Part shown: positions 1 through 9,224 of the stretch, piece after piece
How positions within the stretch are numbered: the stretch's first letter is position 1
Layout: each line of letters opens with the position of its first letter
Source of the DNA: Emticicia sp. C21
GTDB taxonomy: Bacteria; Bacteroidota; Bacteroidia; Cytophagales; Spirosomataceae
NCBI RefSeq assembly: GCF_003418935.1
Contig: NZ_QVMT01000001.1
Coordinates: 784,063 to 848,062, forward strand
Reading direction: 5' to 3'
DNA: 64,000 nt
Translations under genes and position numbers: made by a program
The notes under the pieces: generated by a model
Told to the model about the DNA's origin: nothing
What the model saw: the letters and a program-made list of their open reading frames with translations, nothing else
The model's database searches: none

Positions 1-273
1 GCCTGCTGCCAAATTCTGCAAGGCTCTGATACCATTTTCTACCAACCAGAATTTTGCTTCCGGAAAATGTTCGCTTAGGTCCGGCTTGGCTGCTTTTTTC
101 TCAACAACAAACTCACGGATACCTTTTTCATAGAGTTCTTCAATAAAATTATGTCCGTCGTGGCGTTCTCCTTTAATGGCAAAAAAGATGCTTTGCTGAG
201 GTTGAGAAACAAAACGACTATCAGTCAATAAGACAGTAGCCTTCGTAATAATAGGTTCAGAAAAGAAATTCAC
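1..273 (-). CDS. MurF-type ligase, N-terminal fragment (probably bifunctional MurF/alanine racemase)
   Basis: 5' end of a gene that leaves the window to the left; 91 codons are visible. The product would join D-Ala-D-Ala to UDP-MurNAc-tripeptide in the cytoplasm during peptidoglycan synthesis. Seen: the Mur-ligase N-terminal pattern 'VLLTDSR' followed about 15 residues later by 'FFAIKGERHDGHNFI' and 'LYEKGIREFVVE', the uridine-binding domain of MurF. In Bacteroidota this domain is often fused to an alanine racemase; the racemase half would lie outside the window, so the fusion is inferred. The start is a GTG (codon at 273-271): an in-frame TAG lies just upstream and there is no ATG before the conserved block. 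Confidence 0.75.
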   Translation of the reverse strand, partial: MNFFSEPIITKATVLLTDSRFVSQPQQSIFFAIKGERHDGHNFIEELYEKGIREFVVEKKAAKPDLSEHFPEAKFWLVENGIRALQNLAAG

Positions 274-315
274 TGTATATGTTGTAGAAAATGGCTAAGA
301 CTAAGGAAAACAATC

Positions 316-753
316 TTATAAAGAGGGTACTAGCTCTAAATTGATTGTACTCGACGCCGAGATAAATTTGTTATTTTCGGCCTGCAAAATGAGCTTATTG
401 TTCGATAATTCGAGGATTTTAAATTCTCCGCCAAATCCGGTAATCTGAATATCCAGCACCTTATCATCGTTTTTCAGGTACCAACTTCCGGCATTTACAA
501 TCTGTTTAGAAACGCGGTCTCTGCCACGGGTTACATTATCTGCACGAAATTCAAAATCAAAAGCAAAAATGGCTTGTGCCTGTGAGCCTACTTCATTTTG
601 AGACAAAGTTTTACCTGTAGGATCTGTAAAACGGTCTAATTTCCAGAAATTGGCAGTAAGGATTTTGGCCGAAGCATTAACAGGTTCTTCTTTTTTGTCT
701 TTACAAGCAAAAACAAAAGAAATTAATGTAAGAACTAATAGTAATTTTTTCAT
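316..753 (-). CDS. small lipocalin-like lipoprotein
   Basis: 145 aa. An N-terminal signal peptide ends in the lipobox 'FVFAC' (Cys17), followed by a charged KDKKEE linker, so the mature protein should be lipid-anchored in the envelope. The rest is a beta-rich domain with 'W-K-L-D-R' near the start and 'GSWYLKNDDKVLDI' in the middle, the layout of lipocalin-like lipoproteins (a W near the first strand, then an N-x-G-x-W-x-L strand) common in Bacteroidota. No ligand can be deduced. It lies between the MurF-type gene and coaD on the same strand, with a 93-bp gap to coaD. The family assignment is by pattern only. Confidence 0.65.
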   Translation of the reverse strand: MKKLLLVLTLISFVFACKDKKEEPVNASAKILTANFWKLDRFTDPTGKTLSQNEVGSQAQAIFAFDFEFRADNVTRGRDRVSKQIVNAGSWYLKNDDKVLDIQITGFGGEFKILELSNNKLILQAENNKFISASSTINLELVPSL

Positions 754-846
754 TGTGAGTGAGACGCATCAATACGCCTGATTTGAGAATTAATCGACAA
801 AATTAGCATTTTCAGCTTAGAACTAAAAACGCCTATTGTAATCATT

Positions 847-1302
847 TTATTCCAAATCATAGGGTAAATAATCGTTTACTTTAGCGCCAAACTTATGTAA
901 TTCTCTTACAATGGTGGAGCTGATTGGAGCTAACTCAGGAGAGGTAATCAGGAAAACAGTCTCTAAATCTTTTATTAAATGCCTGTTTACCTGCGATATG
1001 GTGTTCTCATATTCAAAATCTGTTGTATTTCTTAAACCTCTCAACAAAAACTGAGCGCCGTATTGCTGAGCTATGCTGGCGGTCAGCCCATCGTAAGAAA
1101 TAATGCTGATATTATCTGCCTCATGAAAAGCTTCTTTAATCTTCAGCGTCATTAAGTCGAGGGGAAAGTAACGGTTTTTCTGCGTATTTGTACCAATGCC
1201 TATAATCACTTCATCAAAAAGCTTTAATCCACGTTTGACAATATCTGCATGACCCTTGGTAAATGGATCGAATGAGCCGGGGAAGAAAGCTACTTTTTTC
1301 AT
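847..1302 (-). CDS. coaD: pantetheine-phosphate adenylyltransferase
   Basis: 151 aa, normal length for CoaD. It transfers AMP from ATP to 4'-phosphopantetheine to give dephospho-CoA, the fourth step of CoA synthesis, in the cytoplasm. Seen: the N-terminal nucleotidyltransferase motif 'FPGSFDPFTKGH' (the T/HxGH signature), 'FLLRGLRNTTDFEYE' (substrate loop) and 'ISSTIVREL' (the ISST..RE ATP-binding motif). The start ATG is unambiguous because the conserved block begins at residue 5. Downstream of the DUF3822 gene on the same strand with a 36-bp gap, so the two are probably co-transcribed. Confidence 0.95.
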   Translation of the reverse strand: MKKVAFFPGSFDPFTKGHADIVKRGLKLFDEVIIGIGTNTQKNRYFPLDLMTLKIKEAFHEADNISIISYDGLTASIAQQYGAQFLLRGLRNTTDFEYENTISQVNRHLIKDLETVFLITSPELAPISSTIVRELHKFGAKVNDYLPYDLE

Positions 1303-1338
1303 GAAATGGGGTCTGAGTTAAATATTCGTTTTGTTGCA

Positions 1339-2217
1339 CTAATACAGATAATATGAACAGAATAGCGTATAATATCGGTGTTCGGGAATTTGCTCAAAAT
1401 ACTGACTGAATTTTATTTTTGTCGGATTCCGGGCAAATTCAATATTTTTAAGGGTCTTACTTAACAAAGTATAGCCCTCTGAAAAAGAGGTTATCTCGCC
1501 ATAAAATGTAACCGGCATTTCTGTTTCCAGCCCTAATTCATTCATGATAAACAATACATGATATACCATATCAGGTGCAGTACGGTATTGAAAACGGTTG
1601 CAGAAATGCAATTTATCTTCCTGAAAATAAATCAGTGATACATAATTTTCTTCAAAATACAGATGCAACCCTTTATTGGTTTTATCTTTCACAATTCCCT
1701 CAATCAAAGTACTAATGACAGGCACAGGGGTAATTTTCTTGGCCGGATACATTTCTTTTATCCAGTTAACCAGATTTTTCTCAACACTGAAAACATTCAT
1801 AACCCCGTAGTGTGTGTGCTTATACTCAAATATCTGTTCCTGCTCTGTCAGGTTCTTGCCTGCAGCAAAGTTGAGATATTTGACTACTTCGTCAGATTGG
1901 TAATATTCTTCAGGAATCAGCGTAAAATGATTGGCATTAACCGTTAATCGGATGGTTTTCCAGTAATTGGCTGTTAAAAACTGATGGCTTTGGTAGATGC
2001 GCTGAACCGTGCTCAGCAATTGATTGTGTGTCAATAACGAAAATACGTGATAATCTTCCAGCCACATGACTGCATTATGAATCGTATTATAAACGGCAAA
2101 GCGAAAACGATCATGTCCCACTTCAATCATCAAATGGCTATCGGCTATCTGACTCACATCAAAGCGATCATCTTTTATCTCAAAGCTTGGTGAAATATGC
2201 GTAACTGTGGCCTCCAA
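1339..2217 (-). CDS. DUF3822 family protein
   Basis: 292 aa, no signal peptide, so cytoplasmic. The sequence matches DUF3822, a Bacteroidota family of ASKHA-like fold whose gene is habitually next to coaD. Seen: 'SHLMIEVGHDRFRFAVYN' near the N-terminus and a second-half strand 'GLHLYFEENYVSLIYFQEDK', resembling the two phosphate-loop strands of an actin-like fold with a change of orientation between halves. The C-terminus has 'MNELGLETEMPVTFYGEI', also typical. Function unknown. An rRNA methyltransferase gene (rsmD) that often accompanies this pair is not present between them here. Confidence 0.8.
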   Translation of the reverse strand: MEATVTHISPSFEIKDDRFDVSQIADSHLMIEVGHDRFRFAVYNTIHNAVMWLEDYHVFSLLTHNQLLSTVQRIYQSHQFLTANYWKTIRLTVNANHFTLIPEEYYQSDEVVKYLNFAAGKNLTEQEQIFEYKHTHYGVMNVFSVEKNLVNWIKEMYPAKKITPVPVISTLIEGIVKDKTNKGLHLYFEENYVSLIYFQEDKLHFCNRFQYRTAPDMVYHVLFIMNELGLETEMPVTFYGEITSFSEGYTLLSKTLKNIEFARNPTKIKFSQYFEQIPEHRYYTLFCSYYLY

Positions 2218-2292
2218 GTGTATTATTGGATTTGGTTGTTCCTATTCAAATTGTCGTTTCCCTGACAATGTTAATCAAATTTATACGATTTC

Positions 2293-2757
2293 CTAACGAT
2301 TTATCGCTAAATATACATCTTCTGTGAAAAACTCCCTGTTTTTTACAGGTATCCATCTCACATCTTTTATTATCTGGGCATCATGATTTACTTCCGGGTC
2401 TGTTCCTTTCATCAATTTCCCCGACAGAATCTGCACACTAAAATACAATTCGATGGCGTGTATAGGTGGGTGTATAAACTCATTCTTATATAAAAAACTT
2501 CCCACTTTTATATGATATCCGGTTTCTTCTAAAAATTCTCTTTCAAGCGTTTTTGTCAGGGTTTCCCCCTCTTCCATGCCTCCGCCGGGTGGTAACCATA
2601 CGTCATTCTCATTTATGACTCCTTTATGACAAACCATCAGCACCTGTTCATTTTCTATGCAAATACCGCATACCCGTATCCGAATCTTATTACTATAGAG
2701 TTTTTTTACTGTTTCCTGTGCATCATTTATCATAGAGCATGCTGAAAAATTGTGCAA
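2293..2757 (-). CDS. Nudix hydrolase
   Basis: 154 aa. It should hydrolyse a nucleoside diphosphate linked to another moiety; the substrate is not predictable. Seen: a complete Nudix box of form G-x5-E-x7-REUxEExGU ('GGGMEEGET', then 'REFLEETGY'), preceded by strand 'RVCGICIENEQVLMVCH'. The N-terminal 20 residues before the first strand are longer than usual; an internal ATG at residue 9 (2733) is an alternative start. Single gene between DUF3822 and the propeller protein, same strand. Confidence 0.85.
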   Translation of the reverse strand: MHNFSACSMINDAQETVKKLYSNKIRIRVCGICIENEQVLMVCHKGVINENDVWLPPGGGMEEGETLTKTLEREFLEETGYHIKVGSFLYKNEFIHPPIHAIELYFSVQILSGKLMKGTDPEVNHDAQIIKDVRWIPVKNREFFTEDVYLAINR

Positions 2758-2823
2758 AGATACAGATTGCAGTTTATGTGCGTGTATGTAGGCAGGTGAA
2801 AATTACTATAGGTTAATCAATAA

Positions 2824-5010
2824 CTAATTACTGCAGGATTTTATTTCGGCTGTAAATATCGCATAATTATTTACTTTGAAACCAGCATCTAAAATAATAG
2901 CTTTTCCGGATTGAAACTTTACTCTAGTCCTATCATCAGAAATGTTAGTGCCAATCTGACTTTGGGATTGTATGTAATCTGCAGCCTGGAAATCTCTTGA
3001 AATTGACCTTAATGGCTCATTGATACTAAGGTTGGTTTCGGCGACTGAAACTGTACAGCTTTTACTTCCACCAGATGAGCAATGGGCAGTATATACGCCA
3101 GGCGTTGGTATAAAACTAATGTTGTTGCCGGTCATGCCATTAGACCATGTCACTGTTCCGGGACAATCTTCAATACTTAAAGTAATAGGTGTATTGGGGC
3201 AAATACTTACACTTTGCTGATTAATTGAAATTTCACCATTCCAATATTTTAAAATTGAACCACTTGAACTTGCTATCCACCCATGCGAGGCATCAGTAAA
3301 TTTAATAGCCCAGAAATCACCCGATATTTTCAAGTATTGTTTTGTCCATGTATTCCCGCCATCAGTTGTCCTAAAAAAAGACTCTTCTCCTACAACCATT
3401 CCGTTGTTACTATCCCAGAAATATACATTTCGCAGGTTATAGTAGGGAAAGTTGAGATTTTGCTTATTCCAGGAAACACCACCGTCGGTTGTCCTCAATA
3501 AGGTATTATGCCCTGTCGCAAAAATAGTTGACTCGTCTTTTATGAAAAGGTTATAATAATAATCTCCTGTATTAGTATTTTGAGGTATCCAGTTATTCCC
3601 CCCATCGGTTGTCTTTAAAATAACATCTCTGCCTCCCACAATCCAGCCAGTGTTTTCATTGATAAATTTTACTTTATATAAATATTTGGTATCACCACTA
3701 TTCTGTGGGTTCCATGTTTGCCCCCCATTTATTGTTTTCAGAATTGTGCCATTATGCCCTACACACCAACCAGTATTTTCATTGATAAAAAATATTCCTA
3801 ATAATTCCTGAGTAGTATTGGTAGTTAAAACACTCCAGGAAGTACCTCCATTAGTGCTTTTAATTATTTTGCCATCGTATCCTGCTGCAAAAAGTGTATG
3901 CTGAGGCGTAAGGCAAATATCATTGAAATTATAAACCCCCGAATTGTTACTCTGTGTCCAGGTACTACCACCATTGGTTGTTTTGTAAATACTTGTGCCA
4001 ACTGCCCAACCAGTATTATTGTCTTTAAAATCAATATCATAAAAACCTGAATTAATAGTTGGCGCAACAATAGTCTGCCAGTTGTTTCCATTATCAATAC
4101 TCAAACAAATCCGCCCATCATAACCAACCGAAACACCTCTATTACCATTAAAGGCAAAATAATCTCCGATAGAATAGGTCGGGCGAAAAAAACTCCAGGT
4201 ATTGCCGCCATCAGTGGTTTTACCAGCCGCACCGTATTCAAGAAAAGCTATCCCATTCTGACTATCAGAAAAATGAAAGGATGTAACCTGATAGCTTGGG
4301 TGTACTTCTAAAAACATCCAGTTATTACCAGCATCATTTGTTCTTGCCATTCCACCCCCTCCAAATGATACCCAGCCCGTATGTGCATTGATAAATTCTG
4401 AGTGGAAAAATGAAGTATTTTCTCTAACCAATTTTGTTTCCCATGTATTCCCGCCATCTACGGTCTTTATGATTCTGCCAGGATGGAGCATAATAATCCC
4501 CTCATTTTCATTCGCAAAATGTATTTTTGAAAGTCCGTTATAGCTATTCGTTTGAACGCTTGACCACGAAACACCACCATTAGTTGTTTTCAGCAAAGTT
4601 CCATAACCCCCTGAAATCCATCCTGTAGTTGAATTAACAAAGAAGACATCAACGAGACTTTCACCACTTGGACTATAAATTTCAACCCAATTTACACCAC
4701 CATTAGTGGTTCTATAAATCTTATTACTGCCGACAATAATACCTGTGGATTCATTTATAAAATGCACTGCATTCAGATGAATCGAAATTGTATTATTTAA
4801 TACACTCCAGGTAAGTCCGCCATCAGTGGTTTTCACTACAGTACCATACATACCAACAGCCCAACCGTGGTTCTGATTTAAAAGGAATACATCTGTTAAG
4901 GTATTGCCTTGCGGGATGGGTCTCTGCCAAATCCAGGATTGTCCGTTTGTAAAAAAAGTACAAAAAGATAGCAGCAGCAATAAACTTGCTTTTTTGTTTA
5001 GGTTAGTCAT
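2824..5010 (-). CDS. secreted Ycf48-type beta-propeller protein with C-terminal GCX-type sorting domain
   Basis: 728 aa. A signal peptide (residues 1-23, ending TNGQ) precedes about 13 repeats of roughly 43 residues, each with the Ycf48/BNR-like signature K-T-T-x-G-G-x-x-W, enough for two beta-propellers in tandem. A short linker with Cys-containing strands ('SVSICPNTPITL') follows. The last 65 residues ('YIQSQSQIG' ... 'AIILDAGFKV' ... 'AEIKSCSN') fit the 3-coathanger-stack/GCX C-terminal domain of Bacteroidota surface proteins, thought to act in anchoring or type IX-like export. The function is probably extracellular binding or scaffolding; no catalytic motif seen. Monocistronic; convergent with nothing, divergent from ligA. 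Confidence 0.8.
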   Translation of the reverse strand: MTNLNKKASLLLLLSFCTFFTNGQSWIWQRPIPQGNTLTDVFLLNQNHGWAVGMYGTVVKTTDGGLTWSVLNNTISIHLNAVHFINESTGIIVGSNKIYRTTNGGVNWVEIYSPSGESLVDVFFVNSTTGWISGGYGTLLKTTNGGVSWSSVQTNSYNGLSKIHFANENEGIIMLHPGRIIKTVDGGNTWETKLVRENTSFFHSEFINAHTGWVSFGGGGMARTNDAGNNWMFLEVHPSYQVTSFHFSDSQNGIAFLEYGAAGKTTDGGNTWSFFRPTYSIGDYFAFNGNRGVSVGYDGRICLSIDNGNNWQTIVAPTINSGFYDIDFKDNNTGWAVGTSIYKTTNGGSTWTQSNNSGVYNFNDICLTPQHTLFAAGYDGKIIKSTNGGTSWSVLTTNTTQELLGIFFINENTGWCVGHNGTILKTINGGQTWNPQNSGDTKYLYKVKFINENTGWIVGGRDVILKTTDGGNNWIPQNTNTGDYYYNLFIKDESTIFATGHNTLLRTTDGGVSWNKQNLNFPYYNLRNVYFWDSNNGMVVGEESFFRTTDGGNTWTKQYLKISGDFWAIKFTDASHGWIASSSGSILKYWNGEISINQQSVSICPNTPITLSIEDCPGTVTWSNGMTGNNISFIPTPGVYTAHCSSGGSKSCTVSVAETNLSINEPLRSISRDFQAADYIQSQSQIGTNISDDRTRVKFQSGKAIILDAGFKVNNYAIFTAEIKSCSN

Positions 5011-5230
5011 GAGAGAGGGTATATGTTTGGGTCGCAGCTGAATTTTAATAGCCCAGCATTTATTTCCCCAAACATAAAGAAAATTCGGTAGTAGTGAAGA
5101 TGAATTTTCAATTATTTCATGCTTAAACTTAGTTAATCAGAAAATTAATTGTATTCTAATACATCATTGAATATTTCTCCTAAATTTGACCTGTTAATCA
5201 AACCTTATTGTACATATACCCACATACAAA
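5011..5230. promoter_or_regulatory. divergent promoter region between propeller gene and ligA
   Basis: 220 bp with no gene. TAAATTTG at 5181-5188 fits the Bacteroidota -7 element TAnnTTTG for ligA, but I see no good -33 box 19 bp upstream, so this is a weak call. The sequence is very AT-rich. Confidence 0.3.
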
Positions 5231-7309
5231 ATGACCCCGGCCGACAGAATCATAGAACTAACCGAAAAGCTGAATTATTATAATGAACGCTATTATATGG
5301 ATAGTGTTTCGGAGATTTCAGACCAGGAATTTGATTTCCTGCTGAAAGAATTAGAAGCTCTTGAAACTGAGTTTCCTGACCTGAAACAACCCGATTCGCC
5401 ATCGCACCGGGTAGGTGGCACTATCACGAAAAACTTTGCCAGTGTTGCACACCGCTACCCGATGCTATCGCTGGCCAACACCTATAGCGAGCAGGAATTG
5501 ATTGATTTTGACGAGCGTGTAAGAAAAGGGCTCAATGGCGAAAGCTATGAATACGTATGTGAACAGAAATTTGACGGAATATCTTTATCAATGACTTTTG
5601 ATAATGGAATTTTTGTGAGAGGGGTAACCAGAGGTGACGGGGTAAGAGGAGATGATATTACCACCAACGTAAAAACATTAAGGAGCTTACCTTTGAAAGT
5701 AAATAGTAGAGAGGGCATCTCACTCCCACCGATTTTTGAAGTGCGTGGTGAGGGGTTTCTGCCTTTTGCCTCGTTTGAAAAAATGAATAAAGATGCCGAA
5801 GAAGCGGGTGAAGAAAGCTATGCTAATCCAAGGAATGCGGCTTCGGGTACATTTAAATTGCAAGATTCAAAAGAGGTAGCGCGTAGAGGTTTAGATGCTT
5901 ATGTTTATCAGTTTCTGGCCGATCAGGAGATTTTTGCAACACATGAAGAAAGCTTGGTGGCTTTAAAAAAACTGGGCTTTAATGTATCTCAAACGTGGCA
6001 AAAATGTGCCAATATAGCCGAAGTAATGGCCTATATCAAAGAATGGGAAGAAAAACGCTATTCTTTGCCATTGGCTACTGATGGGATTGTGATTAAGCTC
6101 AATTCTTTTGCCCAAAGAGAAGAATTAGGCTATACGGCCAAAAGTCCAAGATGGGCGATTGCATATAAATACAAGGCAGAATCGAAACCTGCTATTCTAC
6201 GGGGTGTTACCTATCAGGTTGGTCGCACGGGAGCTATTACTCCGGTAGCTGAACTGGATAATGAAAAGCTTAATCATAAAGGTATTCATTTATCAGGCAC
6301 TACTGTAAAACGCGCCTCATTGCACAATGCCAATGAAATTGAACGTCTGGATTTAAGAATTGGCGACACAGTTTTTGTAGAAAAAGGTGGAGAGATTATT
6401 CCGAAAGTAACAGCTGTTGACCTTTCGCGAAGAGGGATGTTTGATACGCAGAAAATAGAATATCCTACCAATTGTCCTGAATGTGGTGCTGAATTGTATA
6501 GAAAAGAGGGAGAAGCCAACCACTATTGTCCGAATGAAAAGGGTTGTCCGCCACAAATCAGAGGGAGAATAGAGCATTTTATCCACCGCAAGGCGATGAA
6601 TATTGATAGTTTGGGAGAAGGGAAAATTGAATTACTTTATGAAAAGGGTCTGGTATTGGATGCCTCAGATTTATATAAACTGACCTACGAACAGTTGTTT
6701 GGCTTAGAGAAAGTAATTGAAGATAAAGAAACAGGAAAGGTTAAAAGAGTTGGTTTCAAAGAAAAAACAACACAGAATATACTGGATGGAATAGAAAAAT
6801 CAAAGCAAATGCCATTCAAGCAGGTGCTTTTTGCCATAGGTATCCGATACGTAGGGGCAACCGTTGCCGAAAAATTAGCGAGCTTTTTCAAGAATATTGA
6901 TGCTATTAAAAATGCCTCTTATGAAGAGCTGAGAACTGCACCAGAGATTGGAGATAAGATTGCCTTAAGTATTCTGGAATACTTCCAGAATGAGGATAAC
7001 CGTCAGTTTATTGAGCGTCTAAGAGCGGCAGGTTTACAACTGACCGCGCAGAATGAAGTAAAAGAAATAGAGGGTGATATACTGGCAGGAAAAACATTCC
7101 TATATACCGGAACATTCGAAAACTTTGAACGTGAGGCTTTGGAAACAAAAATTGAAGCCAATGGTGGCAAAGTAGTAAGTGGGGTATCAGGCAAGTTAGA
7201 TTACTTGATTGTAGGAGATAAGCCAGGATCTTCTAAACTCGAAAAAGCTAAGAAACTTAATGTAAAGATGATTTCAGAAACCGAGTTTGTGGCTATGCTG
7301 GAAGCATAG
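5231..7309 (+). CDS. ligA: NAD-dependent DNA ligase
   Basis: 692 aa, full length. It seals nicks in replication and repair using NAD+. Domains in order: Ia/adenylation domain with the nucleophilic lysine in 'EQKFDGIS' (K113); OB fold; a four-Cys zinc finger (residues about 417-440: 'CPECG' then 'YCPNEKGCP'); a helix-hairpin-helix region with 'IRYVGATVAEKLA'; and a C-terminal BRCT domain from about residue 615 ('LAGKTFLYTGTFENF'). Start ATG at 5231 is the only one giving the conserved N-terminus. Ends 12 bp before the stop of the convergent arginase-family gene. Confidence 0.97.
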   Translation: MTPADRIIELTEKLNYYNERYYMDSVSEISDQEFDFLLKELEALETEFPDLKQPDSPSHRVGGTITKNFASVAHRYPMLSLANTYSEQELIDFDERVRKGLNGESYEYVCEQKFDGISLSMTFDNGIFVRGVTRGDGVRGDDITTNVKTLRSLPLKVNSREGISLPPIFEVRGEGFLPFASFEKMNKDAEEAGEESYANPRNAASGTFKLQDSKEVARRGLDAYVYQFLADQEIFATHEESLVALKKLGFNVSQTWQKCANIAEVMAYIKEWEEKRYSLPLATDGIVIKLNSFAQREELGYTAKSPRWAIAYKYKAESKPAILRGVTYQVGRTGAITPVAELDNEKLNHKGIHLSGTTVKRASLHNANEIERLDLRIGDTVFVEKGGEIIPKVTAVDLSRRGMFDTQKIEYPTNCPECGAELYRKEGEANHYCPNEKGCPPQIRGRIEHFIHRKAMNIDSLGEGKIELLYEKGLVLDASDLYKLTYEQLFGLEKVIEDKETGKVKRVGFKEKTTQNILDGIEKSKQMPFKQVLFAIGIRYVGATVAEKLASFFKNIDAIKNASYEELRTAPEIGDKIALSILEYFQNEDNRQFIERLRAAGLQLTAQNEVKEIEGDILAGKTFLYTGTFENFEREALETKIEANGGKVVSGVSGKLDYLIVGDKPGSSKLEKAKKLNVKMISETEFVAMLEA

Positions 7310-7321
7310 AAACTGTTTGAG

Positions 7322-8260
7322 TTAAACTTGTTGAAATAAATCGACTAGTTCATCTATTAATCTTTTCCCGATTGTTCGGTCTGGGTCTAAGTCAGGGTCG
7401 TAAATGGTTAACTGAAAACCAGTTACGAGCCCTGACTTGATGAAAGTTCGGAGCAAAGTTATCAGTTCATCGTAAGATAAGCCATCTTCCTGTGGAGAAT
7501 CGACTGCTGGCATTAGGTCACTGTCTAATACATCAGCATCTACGTGTAGCCAAACGCCATCCACCTTGTTTTGCTTTAGTTTTTCAATAAACTGATTGGC
7601 AGTCTCTACAATTCCTTCCTCACGCAATACGGGTAAATCAGCACTAAAAATATCGGTATGATAAAAGCTACCATTGAAAGTTTCATCGTAGCAACGATTG
7701 GCAAATTGGGCCGTATTGGTTTCTGCCACATAAGGCTTTAGCTGATTGAGATTCGTAACGGCATCATCACCTACGCCTGTTACAATTGCCAAGTCCATTC
7801 CTGCTGCCCCACCAGTTGATGAACTGACTTTAGCAATGGCATAATCGGTATGTCCATCAATATGTACCAATCCATAATTTCCTGATTGTTTCAGGGCTAA
7901 CATACTGCCTATCAGAATACTGCAATCTCCGCCAATCACAATCGGGAATTGATTTTTGACAACAATTTCATTAATTACTCCTGCATATTGTTTAGAATAC
8001 TCAATCAATTCAAGCAGGTTTCTGATACCTGTTTTTGACTCAACTTCGCCTGAATAAGCCGGGGGAATAATCGAATAAGATTTGGCAATATTCAGCCTTT
8101 CTCTGAATAAGAATTGCTCAAATACAGCAGGTGCTTTTCTCGTGCCTGGACCATCTTTATCGGCATAAGACATACGTTTCAGCCCTAAGTTAGATGGAGC
8201 TGAAACGTAAACTACTTCTTTGTTATGAATATGTTTTGTTGGTGCCGAAGAATCATTCAT
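7322..8260 (-). CDS. arginase/ureohydrolase-family enzyme
   Basis: 312 aa, no signal peptide. Ureohydrolases cleave guanidino compounds (arginine, agmatine, formiminoglutamate and others) with a Mn2+ pair. Seen: 'IGGDCSIL', 'HIDGHTDY' and 'HVDADVLDSD' followed by 'VDSPQEDGLSYDEL', the three metal-binding blocks in the right order. Oddity: the first block has Cys where arginases usually have the metal ligand His (GGDHS). The substrate is therefore uncertain. It follows the nitrilase-like gene with a 4-bp gap, so both are in one transcript and may act on linked nitrogen compounds (inference). Confidence 0.8.
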   Translation of the reverse strand: MNDSSAPTKHIHNKEVVYVSAPSNLGLKRMSYADKDGPGTRKAPAVFEQFLFRERLNIAKSYSIIPPAYSGEVESKTGIRNLLELIEYSKQYAGVINEIVVKNQFPIVIGGDCSILIGSMLALKQSGNYGLVHIDGHTDYAIAKVSSSTGGAAGMDLAIVTGVGDDAVTNLNQLKPYVAETNTAQFANRCYDETFNGSFYHTDIFSADLPVLREEGIVETANQFIEKLKQNKVDGVWLHVDADVLDSDLMPAVDSPQEDGLSYDELITLLRTFIKSGLVTGFQLTIYDPDLDPDRTIGKRLIDELVDLFQQV

Positions 8261-8264
8261 AGCA

Positions 8265-9218
8265 TTATTTATCCATATTCAACCAGACTACTTTTTGTTC
8301 TGACGTATGTTCTTGTCCGATAATATCTCTGTACAAATCTGGCCTGCGGGCTTTTTTATAACGGTAACCACCTGCCTGAGTTAATTTTTCAGGGGTAAGC
8401 GTAGCAGTTACAAAGTCGTCTCCTAAGGTTCTGCATTCGGCTATTACATCTCCAAATGGATCTACAATCATCGAGCAACCATTTTTTAACTGGTGGGCAT
8501 CCATACCAATCGGGTTTGAGAAAATGGCATAGATGGCATTGTCATAGGCTCTGGCAGGTAGCCATTTCATCAACCATCCCCTACCTTTCATTCCATCAAA
8601 CTCTAAACGAAGTGAAGTCGGGTCTGCCTCTCTGTTTTCCCAGAGCTTAGGGTCAACAAAACCTGCGCCCGGACGAGTAGACGGTGTACACATGGTTACA
8701 TGCGGCATGAAAATAATATCGGCTCCCAGCAATGTAGTTGCTCGTACATTTTCAATCACATTATTATCATAACAAATCAGAATACCACATTTCCATCCGT
8801 GTATCTCAAATACACAATAAGCATTACCAGGTGTAAGATGTGTGTTGATAAAAGGGTGTAATTTACGGTATTTAGCAACCAAGCCATTTTTATCGACGCA
8901 TACATAGGCTTTGAATATATTATCGTCTTTATCTTTTTCAAAAAGCCCCGCCAATACCACAATATCATGCTTTTTGGCAATGGCAATCAGTTGTTGAATG
9001 CTTTCTCCATCAGGTATCAGTTCAGCTACTTCGAGCATTTGCTCTTTTGTAAAGGGCATGGCAAAAGTATAACCCGTAACAGAGCATTCATGAAAAGCAA
9101 TGACCTGTGAGCCTTCGGCTGCGGCTTTTCCGGCCAGTTTGTCAATAATAGATAGATTATAAGCTTTATCTCCGCTCTTGTTTTCGAATTGAGCGGTTGA
9201 TACTTTCAGGTTGTTCAT
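8265..9218 (-). CDS. carbon-nitrogen hydrolase (nitrilase superfamily)
   Basis: 317 aa, cytoplasmic. Nitrilase-superfamily enzymes hydrolyse amide or carbamoyl C-N bonds through a Glu-Lys-Cys triad. Seen: the Glu in 'AFHECSVTGY', the Lys in 'YRKLHPF' and the Cys in 'CGILICYDNN'. The long insertion after the Cys ('STRPGAGFVDPKLWENRE') separates it from standard carbamoylputrescine amidases. Its partner downstream is an arginase-family enzyme; upstream (6 bp) is a pirin. A guanidine/ureido-compound degradation route is a reasonable but unproven reading. Confidence 0.85.
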   Translation of the reverse strand: MNNLKVSTAQFENKSGDKAYNLSIIDKLAGKAAAEGSQVIAFHECSVTGYTFAMPFTKEQMLEVAELIPDGESIQQLIAIAKKHDIVVLAGLFEKDKDDNIFKAYVCVDKNGLVAKYRKLHPFINTHLTPGNAYCVFEIHGWKCGILICYDNNVIENVRATTLLGADIIFMPHVTMCTPSTRPGAGFVDPKLWENREADPTSLRLEFDGMKGRGWLMKWLPARAYDNAIYAIFSNPIGMDAHQLKNGCSMIVDPFGDVIAECRTLGDDFVTATLTPEKLTQAGGYRYKKARRPDLYRDIIGQEHTSEQKVVWLNMDK

Positions 9219-9224
9219 TAATAA

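Noticed and set aside
2824-5010. Tandem DNA repeat element in the propeller gene
   Set aside because: The periodicity (about 130 bp) follows the protein repeats of a beta-propeller, with diverged codons; not a DNA-level repeat.
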